Shown: positions 1-13,951, numbered from the stretch's first letter. The stretch: DNA of 64,000 nucleotides from Jatrophihabitans sp. GAS493 (GCF_900230215.1 NZ_LT907982.1:3396001-3460000); one strand, 5' to 3'. Notes: generated by a model from the sequence alone, not told the origin. Translations and numbers: made by a program.

Positions 1-503
1 ACCGCAACGACAAAGTCGCCTTCGCGAAGTTCTTCAGCCATGTCCCTCTCGCCGAGCCGAACATCCATCGCATGCCATCCACAGACGGCCCGTGGGGCGA
101 AGATGTGGCGGCCGGGGTCGCGGCCTACGCCGGAGAACTGGCCGCCGCGGCATCGGACGGGGAGGACGTTCCCCGCTTCGACGTGGTGCTCCTCGGCGTC
201 GGACCGGACGGACACTGCGCCTCCCTCTTCCCGGGTGCGCCCGGGGTCTATGAGACGGAGCCCGCCGTCATCGCGGTGCACGACTCCCCCAAGCCGCCGC
301 CGACACGCACTTCGCTGACCTTTCGCGGGCTCGGCGCGGCCAACGAGATGTGGGTGATCGTGGCCGGCGCGGGCAAGGCCGACGCCGTCAAGGCCGCGCT
401 GGGTGGGGCCGACCGGGCTCAGATCCCGTCGGCCGGAGCCCGCGGACGGGTACACACGCTGTGGCTACTCGACGAGGCCGCGGCGTCCGGGCTCACTCAC
501 TAG
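1..503 (+). CDS. pgl: 6-phosphogluconolactonase, C-terminal part (gene enters from the left edge)
   Basis: Hydrolyses 6-phosphogluconolactone to 6-phosphogluconate in the oxidative pentose phosphate pathway; cytosolic. The frame is already open at base 3 and reads RNDKVAFAKFF, the region after the DERxVP motif of this family. Further on are FDVVLLGVGPDGHCASLFPG, the family's glycine-rich VGxDGHxASLFPG motif, and a C-terminal half matching Pgl/DevB. About 166 residues are present; the N-terminal third lies outside the window. It converges on secG, with a hairpin in the gap. Actinobacteria usually place this gene after zwf and opcA upstream of the glycolytic genes, which fits here. The identity is secure. 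Confidence 0.93.
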   Translation, partial: RNDKVAFAKFFSHVPLAEPNIHRMPSTDGPWGEDVAAGVAAYAGELAAAASDGEDVPRFDVVLLGVGPDGHCASLFPGAPGVYETEPAVIAVHDSPKPPPTRTSLTFRGLGAANEMWVIVAGAGKADAVKAALGGADRAQIPSAGARGRVHTLWLLDEAAASGLTH

Positions 504-525
504 CTCTCGCCACTCGCCGCGGCTG

Positions 526-554
526 GCTCCCCGCCCGGTTCGCGGGCGGCGAGC
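526..554. terminator. Hairpin between convergent pgl and secG
   Basis: GCTC-C-CCGCCCG, a GTTCG loop, then CGGGCGG-C-GAGC: an 11-bp stem with a single C/C mismatch. It lies in the 73-nt gap between two convergent stop codons, so it could serve both genes. There is no clear U-tract, as is common for actinobacterial terminators. Terminator function is inferred from position and stem. Confidence 0.5.
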
Positions 555-576
555 TGCCGATCGAGAACCCGGTCGG

Positions 577-810
577 TCAGAGGTTCTTGTAGAGCAGACC
601 CAGGCCGATGATGGTGATGGCCCAGACGATCCCCAGGATCACGGTGATCCGGTCGAGGTTGCGCTGCAGCACCGAGGAGCCGGAGACGTTGGAGTAGAAC
701 GAGCCCCCGAACATCGACGAGAGGCCGCCGCCCTGGCCTCGGTGCATCAGGATCAGCACGATCAGCACCAGGCTGGTGGCGATGAGCAGCAGGGAGAGGG
801 CAAAAATCAT
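577..810 (-). CDS. secG: Preprotein translocase subunit SecG
   Basis: Small integral subunit of the SecYEG protein-conducting channel in the plasma membrane. The 77-residue product has two hydrophobic helices (about residues 2-22 and 54-73) joined by a Gly/Ser-rich loop with MHRGQGGGLSSMFGGS, which is the SecG signature. Size and topology are standard. It follows tpiA on the same strand after an 84-nt gap, and gap-pgk-tpiA-secG is a conserved actinobacterial order. It is probably cotranscribed with the glycolytic genes, with its end set by the hairpin before pgl. Confidence 0.95.
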   Translation of the reverse strand: MIFALSLLLIATSLVLIVLILMHRGQGGGLSSMFGGSFYSNVSGSSVLQRNLDRITVILGIVWAITIIGLGLLYKNL

Positions 811-894
811 GGTGAAGAACCGGCCTTAACAGATGTGCTGACGGAGATTTAGCAGCGGAGCAGGGCTAGCCTACCTGGCGAACCGCAGAGAACC

Positions 895-1716
895 CTACCC
901 AGCAGCCGTCGGCGCGGCTGCGGGAGCGGGCTGACCGGCCGCGATGCAGATGGCAGCGAACTCATCGGCGTCGATGCTCGCGCCCCCGACCAGGGCCCCG
1001 TCGACGTCGACCTGAGCGAGGATCTCGGCCGCGTTGGCCGCCTTCACCGACCCGCCGTAGAGAACTCTGACCCCGGCGGCGACCTCCTTCGAGTACAGCC
1101 GGGCCAGCTCGATCCGGAGCGCGGCGCAGACCTCCTGGGCGTCGGCCGGGCTCGCGACCCGTCCGGTCCCGATCGCCCAGATCGGCTCGTAGGCGATCAC
1201 AATGCCGGCGGCGGCTTCGGCGTCGATGCCGTCCAGCGCGGCGGCCAACTGGCTGGTGCAGTGCGAGATGTGGGTCTCGTCGTCACGAACCTCCAGCGGC
1301 TCACCCACGCAGAGGATCGGGACCAGTGAGTTGCGCAGCGCTGCCTTCACCTTGCTGTTCACCACGGCGTCGGTCTCGGCGTGGTATTCACGCCGCTCGC
1401 TGTGGCCGACGGTCACATATCCGCAGCCCAGCTTGCTCAGCATCGGGCCGGCAATGTCACCGGTGTACGCCCCGGAGTCAACCGGTGAGAGATCCTGCGC
1501 GCCGTGCTTGATGAGCAGCCGATCACCGTCGATCAGCGTCTGCACACTGCGGATGTCGACGAACGGTGGCAGCACGATCACGTCGACTGCTTTGAGCTGG
1601 TCTTCGCTGAGGCTGAAGGCCAGCTTCTGCACGAGGGCGATGGCCTCGAGGTGATTCAGGTTCATCTTCCAGTTGCCGGCGATGAACGGCGTACGGGCCG
1701 CGACCTTGGTGCTCAC
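895..1716 (-). CDS. tpiA: Triosephosphate isomerase
   Basis: Interconverts dihydroxyacetone phosphate and glyceraldehyde 3-phosphate in glycolysis. All catalytic elements are visible: NWKMN (residues 15-19, Asn and Lys), VTVGHSERR (electrophilic His), [11 protein letters not shown] (catalytic Glu and the start of the mobile loop) and the phosphate-binding [10 protein letters not shown]. Length (273) is near the family norm of about 250-260; the excess is an Ala/Pro-rich C-terminal tail after IAAGQPA. The GTG start overlaps the pgk stop by 4 nt (GTGA), indicating translational coupling with pgk. Confidence 0.97.
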   Translation of the reverse strand: MSTKVAARTPFIAGNWKMNLNHLEAIALVQKLAFSLSEDQLKAVDVIVLPPFVDIRSVQTLIDGDRLLIKHGAQDLSPVDSGAYTGDIAGPMLSKLGCGYVTVGHSERREYHAETDAVVNSKVKAALRNSLVPILCVGEPLEVRDDETHISHCTSQLAAALDGIDAEAAAGIVIAYEPIWAIGTGRVASPADAQEVCAALRIELARLYSKEVAAGVRVLYGGSVKAANAAEILAQVDVDGALVGGASIDADEFAAICIAAGQPAPAAAPTAAG

Positions 1717-2933
1717 GCGAGCACCTCGACGCCGGGAAGTGCCTTCCCCTCAAGGAACTCCAGCGAAGCGCCACCGCCGGTCGAGATGTGCCCGAAGGCC
1801 GTCTCGTCCAGGCCGAGGGCGCGGACCGCGGCGGCGGAATCGCCACCGCCGACCACCGTGAGACCCGGTGCGGCCGAGACCGCCTCGGCAACTCCCTTGG
1901 TGCCGGCGGCGAAGGGGGCCAGCTCGAAGACACCCATCGGCCCGTTCCAGAAGACCGTCTGGGCGTCGGTCAGCGCCGCAGCGAAGGTGGCCACGGACTT
2001 CGGGCCGATGTCCAGACCGAGGGTGTCGGCCGGAATCTGGCCCGCGTCCACCGTCTGGATGTTCGCGTCCGCCGCGAAGGCGTCGGCCACCACGATGTCG
2101 CTCGGGAGCAGGATCTTGTCGCCACTGTCAGCCAGCAATTGCCGGCAGGTCTCGATCTGGTCGGCCTCCAGCAGCGACTTGCCGACCTCGTAGCCCTGCG
2201 CCGCGAGGAAGGTGAAGCACATGCCGCCGCCGACGAGAAGCTTGTCGACCTTGGGGAGCAGCGACTGGATCACCGCCAGCTTGTCACTTACCTTGCTTCC
2301 GCCGAGGACGACGACGTACGGGCGGGCCGGCTCTTCGGTGAGACGCCGCAGCACGACCAGCTCATCGCGGACCAGGTTGCCGCAGAACGCCGGCAGCATT
2401 GTGGCGATGTCATACACCGACGCGTGCTTGCGGTGCACCGCGCCGAAGGCGTCGTCGACGTAAGCACCCTGCGGCGCGTCCTCGCCCTCGCCGTCGGTGA
2501 GGGTGGCCAGGGCACGGGCGAACTCAGCCCGATCAGCGTCGTCCTTGCTCGTCTCACCCGCGTTGAAGCGGACGTTCTCGAGCAGCAGCAGTTCACCGTC
2601 GGCGAGATCATCGGCCATCAGCCGGGCACTCTCCCCCACCGTGTCGAGGGCGAACTTCACCGGGCGTCCGAGCAGCTGAGCCAACCGGTCGGCCACCGGG
2701 CGGAGTGAGTACTTCTCCTCCGGGGCCCCCTTGGGACGCCCTAGATGCGCGGTCACCAGCACTCTGGCCCCGGCGTCGAGCAACGCGGTGAGGACCGGAA
2801 GGGAGGCCCGGATACGGCCGTCGTCGGTCACGACGGGTGGTTCGTCCTTGCTCAGCGGGACGTTGAGGTCGGATCGAACCAGAACCCGTCGACCGGCGAC
2901 ACCGTCGGCGAGTAGATCATCGAGCGTGCGCAA
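1713..2933 (-). CDS. pgk: Phosphoglycerate kinase
   Basis: Transfers phosphate from 1,3-bisphosphoglycerate to ADP, an ATP-forming step of glycolysis. The 406-residue product has the N-terminal substrate signature [19 protein letters not shown] and, in the C-terminal nucleotide domain, [20 protein letters not shown] and GGGDSAAAV. The start appears to be a TTG at 2931-2933 giving [11 protein letters not shown]; no better ATG or GTG precedes the conserved region and no strong Shine-Dalgarno sequence is present, so the first codon is less certain than the function. It sits between gap and tpiA. Confidence 0.96.
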   Translation of the reverse strand: MRTLDDLLADGVAGRRVLVRSDLNVPLSKDEPPVVTDDGRIRASLPVLTALLDAGARVLVTAHLGRPKGAPEEKYSLRPVADRLAQLLGRPVKFALDTVGESARLMADDLADGELLLLENVRFNAGETSKDDADRAEFARALATLTDGEGEDAPQGAYVDDAFGAVHRKHASVYDIATMLPAFCGNLVRDELVVLRRLTEEPARPYVVVLGGSKVSDKLAVIQSLLPKVDKLLVGGGMCFTFLAAQGYEVGKSLLEADQIETCRQLLADSGDKILLPSDIVVADAFAADANIQTVDAGQIPADTLGLDIGPKSVATFAAALTDAQTVFWNGPMGVFELAPFAAGTKGVAEAVSAAPGLTVVGGGDSAAAVRALGLDETAFGHISTGGGASLEFLEGKALPGVEVLA

Positions 2934-3002
2934 GATATATCGACTTTCTAGTCGGAGACGCTGTGGCGAGCTGGTCGGAGAATGACGAGATCGTCGCAGG
3001 TG

Positions 3003-4037
<1,035 letters not shown>

Positions 4038-4120
4038 CTAGCCGGACTCAGGACGGTCCGGTTTGCGCATAGCCTATCGAACCTAGGGAGCATCCAGCCC
4101 ACCGCGTGGTTACTCGCCGG

Positions 4121-5101
4121 TCAAGGTCCGAGCATCTCCGGGGTGACGGCGGATTCGGTGTCCGGGATGCCGAGGTCGCTGGCCCGTTTGTCAGCCATCG
4201 CGAGCAGGCGGCGGATCCGACCGGCAACGGCATCCTTGGTCATCGGCGGATCGGATAGCGCGCCGAGTTCCTCCAGTGAAGCCTGCTTGTGCTCCAAGCG
4301 CAGCCGTCCGGCTTGCAGCAGGTGTTCCGGCGCGTCGTCGGCCAGTATCTGCATCGCCCGATCAACCCGGGCGCCGGCGGCGACCGCGGCGCGGGCGGAG
4401 CGACGCAGGTTGGCGTCGTCGAAGTTGGCCAGCCGGTTCGCGGTCGCCCGCACTTCGCGACGTAGGCGCCGCTCCTCCCAGGCCAGCACACTCTCGTGGG
4501 CGCCGATGCGGGTGAGCAGCGCACTGATCGTGTCGCCGTCGCGGACCACGACTCGGTCGTATCCGCGAACCTCACGCGCCTTCGCGGAGACACCCAGGCG
4601 ACGGCCGATGCCGACGAGGGCGAGTGCGGCCTCGGTGGAGGGGCAGGTGATCTCAAGCGAGGAGGCGCGTCCGGGCTCGGTCAGTGATCCGTGGGCCAGG
4701 AACGCACCGCGCCAGGCCGCCTCGGCGTCCCCGATGCCGCCGGAGACCACGTGATGGGGAAGCCCGCGGACCGGACGGCCACGCAGATCGACCAGGCCCG
4801 ATTGACGAGCCAATCCCTCGCCGTCCTTGGTGACCCGGACGAGGTAACGGCTGCCCTTACGCAGCCCGCCTCCGGCGACGATCTGCACCTCCGAACCGTG
4901 CCCGAAGATCTCCGCGATCTCCTTGCGTAACCGTCGGGCCACCGAGCCGGTGTCCAGTTCGGCCTCGATGACGATGTGCCCGCCGATGAGATGGAGGGCA
5001 CCGGCGAAACGAAGCATCGTGGCGATCTCCGCCTTGCGGGAGGTGGTCTTGGCAACTGTGACGCGACTCAGCTCATCCTTGACCGCTGCGGTCATCGCCA
5101 T
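4121..5101 (-). CDS. whiA: Sporulation/cell-division regulator WhiA
   Basis: DNA-binding protein with a LAGLIDADG-like N-terminal fold and a C-terminal helix-turn-helix; in Streptomyces it activates division genes with WhiB. The start [14 protein letters not shown] is characteristic, and the C-terminus [20 protein letters not shown] matches the WhiA HTH. I place the start at 5101, where GAGGAA lies about 6 nt upstream; an upstream in-frame GTG at 5125 would overlap yvcK by 14 nt and adds eight non-conserved residues. It is last in the uvrC-rapZ-yvcK-whiA cluster, a conserved actinobacterial group. Confidence 0.93.
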   Translation of the reverse strand: MAMTAAVKDELSRVTVAKTTSRKAEIATMLRFAGALHLIGGHIVIEAELDTGSVARRLRKEIAEIFGHGSEVQIVAGGGLRKGSRYLVRVTKDGEGLARQSGLVDLRGRPVRGLPHHVVSGGIGDAEAAWRGAFLAHGSLTEPGRASSLEITCPSTEAALALVGIGRRLGVSAKAREVRGYDRVVVRDGDTISALLTRIGAHESVLAWEERRLRREVRATANRLANFDDANLRRSARAAVAAGARVDRAMQILADDAPEHLLQAGRLRLEHKQASLEELGALSDPPMTKDAVAGRIRRLLAMADKRASDLGIPDTESAVTPEMLGP

Positions 5102-5111
5102 TCGTCGTTCC

Positions 5112-6089
5112 TCACTGATCGTCACTTTCGCGTCTAGACGTTACTGCGTTGATGGCCTCACGATAGGCCTCACCCAGACGCTTTGGATCGTGTTCGGCAC
5201 CGTTTTCGTTTGCCGCGATGTCTGACATTACGAGATCAGAACCGGTTCTAGTTGAAAACGCAACCAGCGCGGCCGGATCCAATACTGAATTGCGATCGGC
5301 GACGACGGCGTCGATGCGAAGATTGTCGTGATGCTCGTAGAGCGTTCGCAGTAGCTCCTCGGGTGAGAACCCGTCGGTCTCGCCGGCTTGCGGAACCAGA
5401 TTCACCGCGACGATCACGATCGCTTCAGTGCGGGCGAGTGCGTCGCCGAGTTCACGCAGCAAAAGATGCGGGATCACGCTGGTGAACCATGATCCGGGGC
5501 CGAGCACGACGACATCGGCCGTGCGCACGGCGTCGACCGCCGGAGCGCAGGCCGGGGCGCCGGGAGGCAGCAACTGGATGCTGCGGACGCGGCCCGGAGT
5601 GGCCGCGATCGAGGACTGCCCACGAATCTTGCGGGTCCGCAATGGGTCCGAGGGGTCGAAGCGATCAACCACCGCGACCAGATCCAGCGGTACCGGACTC
5701 ATCGGTAGGACCCGACCGGTGGCCGAAACCATCGACGCGACCTGCGCCAACGCGACGACGGAATCCCCGGACTTCTCGAAGAGGCCGGAGAGGATCAGAT
5801 TCCCCACCGGATGTCCGGCCAGGGCTCCGTCGCCCCCGAGCCGATGCTGCAGCAGTTCGGTCCAGTCAGGGTCGCCCTCCCGGCGGTTGGCCAGGGCAAC
5901 CAGGGCCATTCGCAGGTCACCTGGGGGAAGAATCCCCAGCTCGCGCCGGATACGCCCCGACGAGCCGCCGTCGTCAGCGACGGTCACGATCGCGGTGACG
6001 TCCTCGGTCAGATGCCGCAGAGCGCTGAGCGTCGCGTGCAGGCCGTGTCCGCCGCCCAGCGCGACCGCCTTGATTTGGCGTTGGGTCAT
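5112..6089 (-). CDS. yvcK: Gluconeogenesis factor family protein (YvcK/CofD-like)
   Basis: Member of the YvcK (CuvA) family, which binds UDP-sugars and is needed for peptidoglycan homeostasis and growth on gluconeogenic carbon. It is related to the CofD transferase but is not the F420 enzyme. The 325-residue product begins [19 protein letters not shown] and continues with [18 protein letters not shown], both family hallmarks, then [14 protein letters not shown]. The gene lies 30 nt after rapZ and just before whiA. The placement in this operon excludes CofD. Confidence 0.92.
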   Translation of the reverse strand: MTQRQIKAVALGGGHGLHATLSALRHLTEDVTAIVTVADDGGSSGRIRRELGILPPGDLRMALVALANRREGDPDWTELLQHRLGGDGALAGHPVGNLILSGLFEKSGDSVVALAQVASMVSATGRVLPMSPVPLDLVAVVDRFDPSDPLRTRKIRGQSSIAATPGRVRSIQLLPPGAPACAPAVDAVRTADVVVLGPGSWFTSVIPHLLLRELGDALARTEAIVIVAVNLVPQAGETDGFSPEELLRTLYEHHDNLRIDAVVADRNSVLDPAALVAFSTRTGSDLVMSDIAANENGAEHDPKRLGEAYREAINAVTSRRESDDQ

Positions 6090-6119
6090 CGATCGCTCGC
6101 CGGCCCAGTCGTGATTTCT

Positions 6120-7079
6120 CTATTCACGGCCGAGGTCCCGATTCACGACCGTCGCCCGCACGCCCAGGTCGTGCAGTCGATCGGCGAACTGCTGGGCCAT
6201 CACTACAGAGCGGTGCTTCCCGCCGGTGCAGCCGACGGCGAGCGTCAGGTAGTGCTTGCCCTCCCGCCGGTAACCGGCACCGATGATCTCGAGAATCGCG
6301 CTGTACCGGTCGATAAAGTCCGTCGCGCCCTCCTGGGCAAGGACGTAGTCGCGGACCTCGGTGTCCTGGCCGGTCAGTTCGCGAAGCTCGGGAATCCAGA
6401 ACGGATTGGGGAGAAATCTCACGTCGACCACCAGGTCGGCATCGACCGGCAGCCCGTACTTGAAACCGAAGGAGACGACGGTGGCTCGCAGCGCGGGAAC
6501 CCCGTCCAGATCGCCGCCGCTGGCGAAGGCCCGCTCGATGGCCCGACGCAACTCGTGCACCGAACGATCGCTGGTGTCCAACACCAGATCGGCCTCGCCC
6601 TTGAGCCCCTCGAGAATCTGCCGCTCGGCCCGGATCCCCTCGCTCAGACGCCCGTCGCCCTGCAGCGGATGGGCACGCCTATTACTTTCGAACCGGCGAA
6701 CCAACACCTCGTCGCGGGCGTCGAGGAAGAGCACCCGGGGCCGCAGCCCGCGGTTGGCCAGGTCGATGATGACACCGCGTAGATCGGAGGAGAAGGCCCG
6801 TGAGCGCACGTCCATCACGACTGCGATCCGGGTGACCGCGCCCTGCGTACGACTTCCCAGCTCCACCATCGTCGCGACCAACTCCGGCGGAAGGTTGTCG
6901 ACGACGAAGTAGCCCAGGTCCTCCAGGCACTTCGCTGCGGTGCTACGTCCGGCGCCGCTCAGCCCGGTGACGACCACTGTCTCCAGCGCACCGCGGTCGT
7001 GAGGTTCCTCCTCGGGGGCATCGTCGGGTTGGTCGTCCAGCTGATCCTGCGGCGTATCGGTGTCACTAGTGGGGGTCAC
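6120..7079 (-). CDS. rapZ: RNase adapter RapZ (nucleotide-binding YvcJ family)
   Basis: P-loop protein that binds nucleotides and, in enterobacteria, presents small RNAs to RNase E; its role in Actinobacteria is not settled. The Walker A motif is GLSGAGRST (about residues 39-47), and the C-terminal half has YLTLAVGCTGGKHRSVVMAQ, the family signature. The first 35 residues are an acidic Asp/Pro/Glu-rich leader without homology value. A GTG start follows uvrC after 8 nt, so the genes are probably cotranscribed. Confidence 0.93.
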   Translation of the reverse strand: MTPTSDTDTPQDQLDDQPDDAPEEEPHDRGALETVVVTGLSGAGRSTAAKCLEDLGYFVVDNLPPELVATMVELGSRTQGAVTRIAVVMDVRSRAFSSDLRGVIIDLANRGLRPRVLFLDARDEVLVRRFESNRRAHPLQGDGRLSEGIRAERQILEGLKGEADLVLDTSDRSVHELRRAIERAFASGGDLDGVPALRATVVSFGFKYGLPVDADLVVDVRFLPNPFWIPELRELTGQDTEVRDYVLAQEGATDFIDRYSAILEIIGAGYRREGKHYLTLAVGCTGGKHRSVVMAQQFADRLHDLGVRATVVNRDLGRE

Positions 7080-7087
7080 AGCGGTGA

Positions 7088-9082
7088 TTATTCGCTATCC
7101 AGCACTTCACCGGTGGTTACGTTGATCGCCGGTTGACGATCGATGGCCGTTCGGGCTAGCGAGGCGACCACGGCCTCGGCCGTCTGAGGCCCGATTCCCG
7201 GGACCTGACTGATCTCGGCCGCATCGGCGGCGCGGAGCTTTCGCAACGATCCGAAGTGGGTCAGGAGTGCCTTTCGGCGTGTCTCCCCCAATCCGGCGAT
7301 GCCGTCCAGAGCGGAGACGGTCATCGACTTCGAACGCTTCTGCCGGTGGTAGGTGATCGCGAACCGGTGCGCCTCGTCGCGCACCCGCTGCAGGAGGTAC
7401 AGCCCCTCAGAAGTGCGCGGGAGGATAAGGGGATAAGCCTCGTTGGGTACCCACACCTCCTCCAGTCGTTTGGCCAGGCCGACGAGGGCGATGTCGTCGA
7501 TACCGAGGTCGTCGAGCACGGCCTGGGCGGCGGCGACCTGCGGTGCGCCGCCATCCACGACTAGAAGGTTCGGTGCGTAGGCGAACTTCCGGGGACGGCC
7601 CGTGACCGGGTCGATCCCGATCGCGTCGGGTGTCTCGTTGCCGTCGGCCGACGGGTCGGGGGCGACCTGCTCGTCGAGGTAGCGGGCGAAGCGGCGGCGA
7701 GTCACCTCGGCGATCCAGTCGGTGTCGCCGGTGCCGGTGCGCATCGCGAACCGCCGGTATTCACTGCGACGGGCCAGACCGTCTTCGAAGACGACCATGC
7801 TGGCCACCACGTCGCTGCCTTGAACGTGGCTGATGTCGAAACACTCGATACGCAGCGGCGCATCGGGCAGATCCAGCGCCTCCTGCAGTTCCGCCAACGC
7901 GAGCGATCGGGCGCTCAGGTCGGAGGCCCGCTTGAGCTTGTGCTGCGTGAACGACTGGGCGGCGTTCCGCTCGACGGTCTGCATCAGCGCACGCTTGTCA
8001 CCACGCTGCGGCACCCGGAGCGAGACCCGGCTGCCGCGTCGCTCGCTGAGCCATTCGGTGAGGGCGTCAACGTCATCTGGGACCTCAGGCACCAGCACTT
8101 CACGGGGGATCCCGGCCCCGTCGGCCCCGTCGGCGTCGTCGCCGTAGAACTGCGTGATGAACTGTTCCACGAGGTCAGCGGTGGTCACCGCCTCGTCAAT
8201 TGCCGAGACCTTGTCGATGACCCAACCGCGCTGGCCGCGAACCCGGCCGCCGCGCACGTGGAACACCTGTACCGCGGCCTCGAGCTCGTCCTGGGCGAAC
8301 GCCACCACATCGGCGTCGGTGCCATCGCCGAGCACCACCGCCTGCTTCTCCAAGGCCCTTCGCAGGGCGTTCAGATCGTCGCGTAGCCGGGCGGCCCGCT
8401 CGAACTCCTGCTCGGCGCTAGCCTCGTTCATGCTCCGCTCCACCCGCCGCATCATCGACTCGGTGCGGCCGGCCATGAAGTCACAGAAATCGTTGACGAT
8501 CTCGCGATGTTCGTCGGCCGAGACCCGGCCGACACAGGGTGCGCTGCACTTTCCGATGTAGCCGAGCAGGCAGGGGCGGCCGACCGCGGTCGCACGCCGG
8601 AAGACGCCGGCCGAGCAGGTACGAGCCGGAAAGACCCGCAGCAGCAGGTCCAGCGTCTCGCGGATGGCCCACGCGTGGGAATACGGGCCGAAGTAACGGA
8701 CACCCTTGCGCTTCGGCCCCCGCATCACCTGAAGGCGCGGATACTCCTCATGCAGGGTGACGGCGAGCGACGGGTAGGACTTGTCGTCGCGGTAGCGGAC
8801 GTTGAACCTCGGGTCGTACTGCTTGATCCAGGTGTACTCGAGCTGCAGCGCCTCAACCTCGGTGCTCACCACCGTCCACTCGACGCTGGCCGCCGTCGTC
8901 ACCATCTGCCGGGTGCGCGGGTGGAGGGCCGAGAGGTCGGCGAAGTAAGAGTTCAGCCGTTGGCGAAGGCTCTTCGCTTTTCCCACATAGATGACTCGGT
9001 GCAGGTCATCGCGGAACTTGTAGACGCCAGGCTCCACCGGAATGGTGCCGGTGGCCGGTCGGTAAGTCGAAGGGTCAGCCAC
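7088..9082 (-). CDS. uvrC: Excinuclease ABC subunit C
   Basis: Makes both incisions in nucleotide-excision repair after UvrAB has marked a lesion. Domains in order: GIY-YIG nuclease ([20 protein letters not shown]), a UVR motif ([14 protein letters not shown]) that contacts UvrB, an RNase H-like nuclease ([18 protein letters not shown]), and helix-hairpin-helix motifs at the C-terminus ([22 protein letters not shown]). I choose the GTG at 9082 ([10 protein letters not shown]), because a TAGGCT -10 box ends 7 nt upstream and the conserved part starts there; an in-frame GTG at 9106 would overlap the deaminase gene. A damage-promoter-like motif precedes this start. Confidence 0.95.
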   Translation of the reverse strand: MADPSTYRPATGTIPVEPGVYKFRDDLHRVIYVGKAKSLRQRLNSYFADLSALHPRTRQMVTTAASVEWTVVSTEVEALQLEYTWIKQYDPRFNVRYRDDKSYPSLAVTLHEEYPRLQVMRGPKRKGVRYFGPYSHAWAIRETLDLLLRVFPARTCSAGVFRRATAVGRPCLLGYIGKCSAPCVGRVSADEHREIVNDFCDFMAGRTESMMRRVERSMNEASAEQEFERAARLRDDLNALRRALEKQAVVLGDGTDADVVAFAQDELEAAVQVFHVRGGRVRGQRGWVIDKVSAIDEAVTTADLVEQFITQFYGDDADGADGAGIPREVLVPEVPDDVDALTEWLSERRGSRVSLRVPQRGDKRALMQTVERNAAQSFTQHKLKRASDLSARSLALAELQEALDLPDAPLRIECFDISHVQGSDVVASMVVFEDGLARRSEYRRFAMRTGTGDTDWIAEVTRRRFARYLDEQVAPDPSADGNETPDAIGIDPVTGRPRKFAYAPNLLVVDGGAPQVAAAQAVLDDLGIDDIALVGLAKRLEEVWVPNEAYPLILPRTSEGLYLLQRVRDEAHRFAITYHRQKRSKSMTVSALDGIAGLGETRRKALLTHFGSLRKLRAADAAEISQVPGIGPQTAEAVVASLARTAIDRQPAINVTTGEVLDSE

Positions 9083-9089
9083 ACTCGCA

Positions 9090-9112
9090 AGCCTAGCTAC
9101 TGCCACCGACTG
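9090..9112 (-). promoter_or_regulatory. RecA-NDp/PafBC-like promoter of uvrC
   Basis: On the minus strand CAGTCGGTG-N8-TAGGCT, against the mycobacterial damage-promoter consensus TTGTCRGTG-N8-TAnnnT: 7 of 9 upstream positions match, the spacing is exact and the -10 fits. The predicted transcript would begin at the GTG 7 nt downstream of the -10, making a leaderless message. It lies within the 3' end of the deaminase gene. Activity is inferred. Confidence 0.5.
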
Positions 9113-10217
9113 AGGTATCGGATCTGCGGTCGGTTGCGGCGTCTACTTCGTACTGGTCGATCTCCTTCAGCAGTGACTGCTGCCCCGGCTGATCCAGAAA
9201 CGAGTAGCGCACCGCCGCCCGGGCGAGATTCGTCACCCCGGCGGCATCCAGTCCGAGCAGCTGCGCGGCCACCGAATACTCCTGGTTGAGGGTGGTCGAG
9301 AACATCGGAGGATCGTCGGAGTTGATGGTGACGGGAACGCCGGCCGCCACAAGTGCCGGTAGCGGGTGCTCGGCCAGCGAGGGAACCGACCGGGTACAGA
9401 CGTTGGAGGTCGGGCAGACCTCGAGCGGAATGTCGTGCTCGATGAGGTAATCCATCAGCGCCGGGTCGCCGGCCGCGGCGATGCCATGGCCGATTCGCTC
9501 GGCGCCCAGATAGCGCAACGAGTCCCAGATGCTCTCCGGCCCGGTCGATTCGCCGGCGTGCGGCACGCTGTGCAGCCCAGCGGCCCGGGCGGCGGTGAAG
9601 TACGGCTCGAACTGGGGTCGCGGCACGCCGATCTCCGGGCCGCCGAGGCCGAAACTGATCAACCCGGCCGGGCGATTACGCAACGCGACATCGAGGGTCA
9701 CGTCCGCCGACGGCAATCCGGCCTCCCCGGGGATGTCGAACGACCACCGCAGCTGGATACCGAAGTCTCGGGCTGCCCGCTCACGAGCATCCTCGATCGC
9801 ATCGCAGTAGTCCTGGGCGGCGATCCCCCGGGCAATCGAGGAATACGGCGTGAGCGTCAGCTCGGCGTACCGGACGCTCTGCGCGGCGAGATCGCGGGCG
9901 ACCCCGTGGGTGAGGGTCCAGATGTCCTCCGGGGTACGAATGAGGTCGACGACCGAGAGGTACACCTCGATGAAGTGCGCAAAATCGGTGAAGGTGAAGT
10001 ACGAGGCCAGCAACTGTTCGTCGGCCGGCACCGGCGTCGAACCCTCGTGACGGGCCGCGAGCTCGGCGACGATCTGCGGCGAGGCCGAGCCGACATGGTG
10101 GACGTGTAGCTCGGCCTTGGGTAGGCCGGCGATGTACGGGTCGAGGCCGCTCCCGCCCTCAGGGCCGGGCGACAGGCGACCGGATGGACTGGTCTCCAAT
10201 TGGGGCTCCTGTGTCAC
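9093..10217 (-). CDS. add: Adenosine deaminase family amidohydrolase
   Basis: Zinc amidohydrolase expected to deaminate adenosine or a related aminopurine nucleoside in purine salvage. Metal and catalytic motifs are visible: [10 protein letters not shown] (HxH near the N-terminus), [15 protein letters not shown] (His and Glu), ERIGHG and [16 protein letters not shown] (Asp pair). The 374-residue length suits the family. Substrate is not settled: aminodeoxyfutalosine deaminases share these motifs, but no other futalosine-pathway gene is in the window. It lies 2 nt after uvrA on the same strand and probably shares its transcript. Confidence 0.82.
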   Translation of the reverse strand: MTQEPQLETSPSGRLSPGPEGGSGLDPYIAGLPKAELHVHHVGSASPQIVAELAARHEGSTPVPADEQLLASYFTFTDFAHFIEVYLSVVDLIRTPEDIWTLTHGVARDLAAQSVRYAELTLTPYSSIARGIAAQDYCDAIEDARERAARDFGIQLRWSFDIPGEAGLPSADVTLDVALRNRPAGLISFGLGGPEIGVPRPQFEPYFTAARAAGLHSVPHAGESTGPESIWDSLRYLGAERIGHGIAAAGDPALMDYLIEHDIPLEVCPTSNVCTRSVPSLAEHPLPALVAAGVPVTINSDDPPMFSTTLNQEYSVAAQLLGLDAAGVTNLARAAVRYSFLDQPGQQSLLKEIDQYEVDAATDRRSDTSVGGSS

Positions 10218-10219
10218 GC

Positions 10220-13207
<2,988 letters not shown>

Positions 13208-13252
13208 AGTCTTCTCTCGGTGAGGTGATATCTGGGGGCAACCTCAGACGAG

Positions 13253-13294
13253 GTTGGTCGAGCGACGTTGGTCTAGCGAGGTTGGTCTAGCGGG
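13253..13294. repeat. Three 14-nt tandem repeats in the uvrA leader
   Basis: Perfectly phased units GTTGGTCGAGCGAC, GTTGGTCTAGCGAG and GTTGGTCTAGCGGG, with no spacer. They lie 46-87 nt upstream of the uvrA start and below the predicted transcription start, so they would be in the uvrA mRNA leader. Confidence 0.85.
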
Positions 13295-13314
13295 GAACTC
13301 TCCGGCCCTCTCTG

Positions 13315-13337
13315 AGGGTAATGAGCCGTACTGACAA
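13315..13337 (-). promoter_or_regulatory. RecA-NDp/PafBC-like promoter of uvrA
   Basis: Minus strand TTGTCAGTA-N8-TACCCT, which matches the mycobacterial RecA-independent damage promoter TTGTCRGTG-N8-TAnnnT at 8 of 9 upstream positions with exact spacing. The expected transcript begins near 13308 and has a leader of about 100 nt. In mycobacteria such promoters need the activator PafBC; pafBC is not in this window, so regulation is inferred. Confidence 0.62.
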
Positions 13338-13419
13338 CGTGGGACGGGGTGCGGTCAATATCTCCCGGAGCGAACGAATTTCGAGTGACGCCGACCACGT
13401 CTGCGGTTAGGCTCCGCCC

Positions 13420-13902
13420 GTGCCGCAACTCCCAGAGAAGCTCCGCCGAGCCACCCTGGAGGACGCTACCGCCGTCGCCGATCTGTACCTGCGCTCGCGA
13501 GAGGCGGCGGGCGCCGCCTTTCCACCAGGGTTACATCCGCCGTCGGAGGTGTTGGCCCACGTCGCCGAGGTCCAGATCGCTCGCCGGGAGACCTGGATTC
13601 GCGAGGCCGATGGTGTGCTGGCCGGATTTCTGGTGCTGGACGGAGATCAACTCGACTGGCTCTTCGTCGACCCAGCGCATCAGGGCCGAGGTCTCGGCTC
13701 GGCCCTGATCGAGCTGGCCCGCCAGCAGCGGCCGGGCGGCTTGGCCCTCTGGGTTTTCGTCTCCAACCATCCGGCTCGTCGCTTCTACGAACAGCACGGG
13801 TTTCGGATGGTGCGCGGCACGGACGGAGCGGACAACGAAGAGCACGCACCAGACCTGCGCTACGTCTGGGGCGAGCACCAAGAGGGGCACACAAAGCGGT
13901 GA
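13420..13902 (+). CDS. GNAT family N-acetyltransferase
   Basis: Predicted acetyl-CoA-dependent acyltransferase of 160 residues; substrate unknown. The acetyl-CoA-binding motif A is clear: LFVDPAHQGRGLGSALIELA (QGRGLG pyrophosphate loop), followed by FVSNHPARRFYEQHGFRMVR, the usual C-terminal motif B. The GTG start lies 6 nt after a TAGGCT -10 box, which predicts a leaderless transcript. It is divergent from uvrA and converges on the uracil-DNA glycosylase gene. Confidence 0.85.
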   Translation: MPQLPEKLRRATLEDATAVADLYLRSREAAGAAFPPGLHPPSEVLAHVAEVQIARRETWIREADGVLAGFLVLDGDQLDWLFVDPAHQGRGLGSALIELARQQRPGGLALWVFVSNHPARRFYEQHGFRMVRGTDGADNEEHAPDLRYVWGEHQEGHTKR

Positions 13903-13917
13903 GGGTCGCCCCGACCC
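13903..13917. terminator. Hairpin between convergent GNAT and ung genes
   Basis: GGGTCG-CCC-CGACCC, a perfect 6-bp stem with a 3-nt loop, starting one base after the acetyltransferase stop codon in the 49-nt gap between convergent genes. No U-tract follows. Confidence 0.45.
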
Positions 13918-13951
13918 AGGAACAGCGGGCGCCCACTGACGCGGAGTCGAG

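Noticed and set aside
13253-13294. CRISPR array, considered for this and the other tandem repeats
   Set aside because: Repeats are directly adjacent with no spacers and are only 12-15 nt long.
13368-13386. LexA (SOS) box between uvrA and the GNAT gene
   Set aside because: The sequence CGAACGAATTTCG lacks the second half-site GTTCG; the match is too weak to call.
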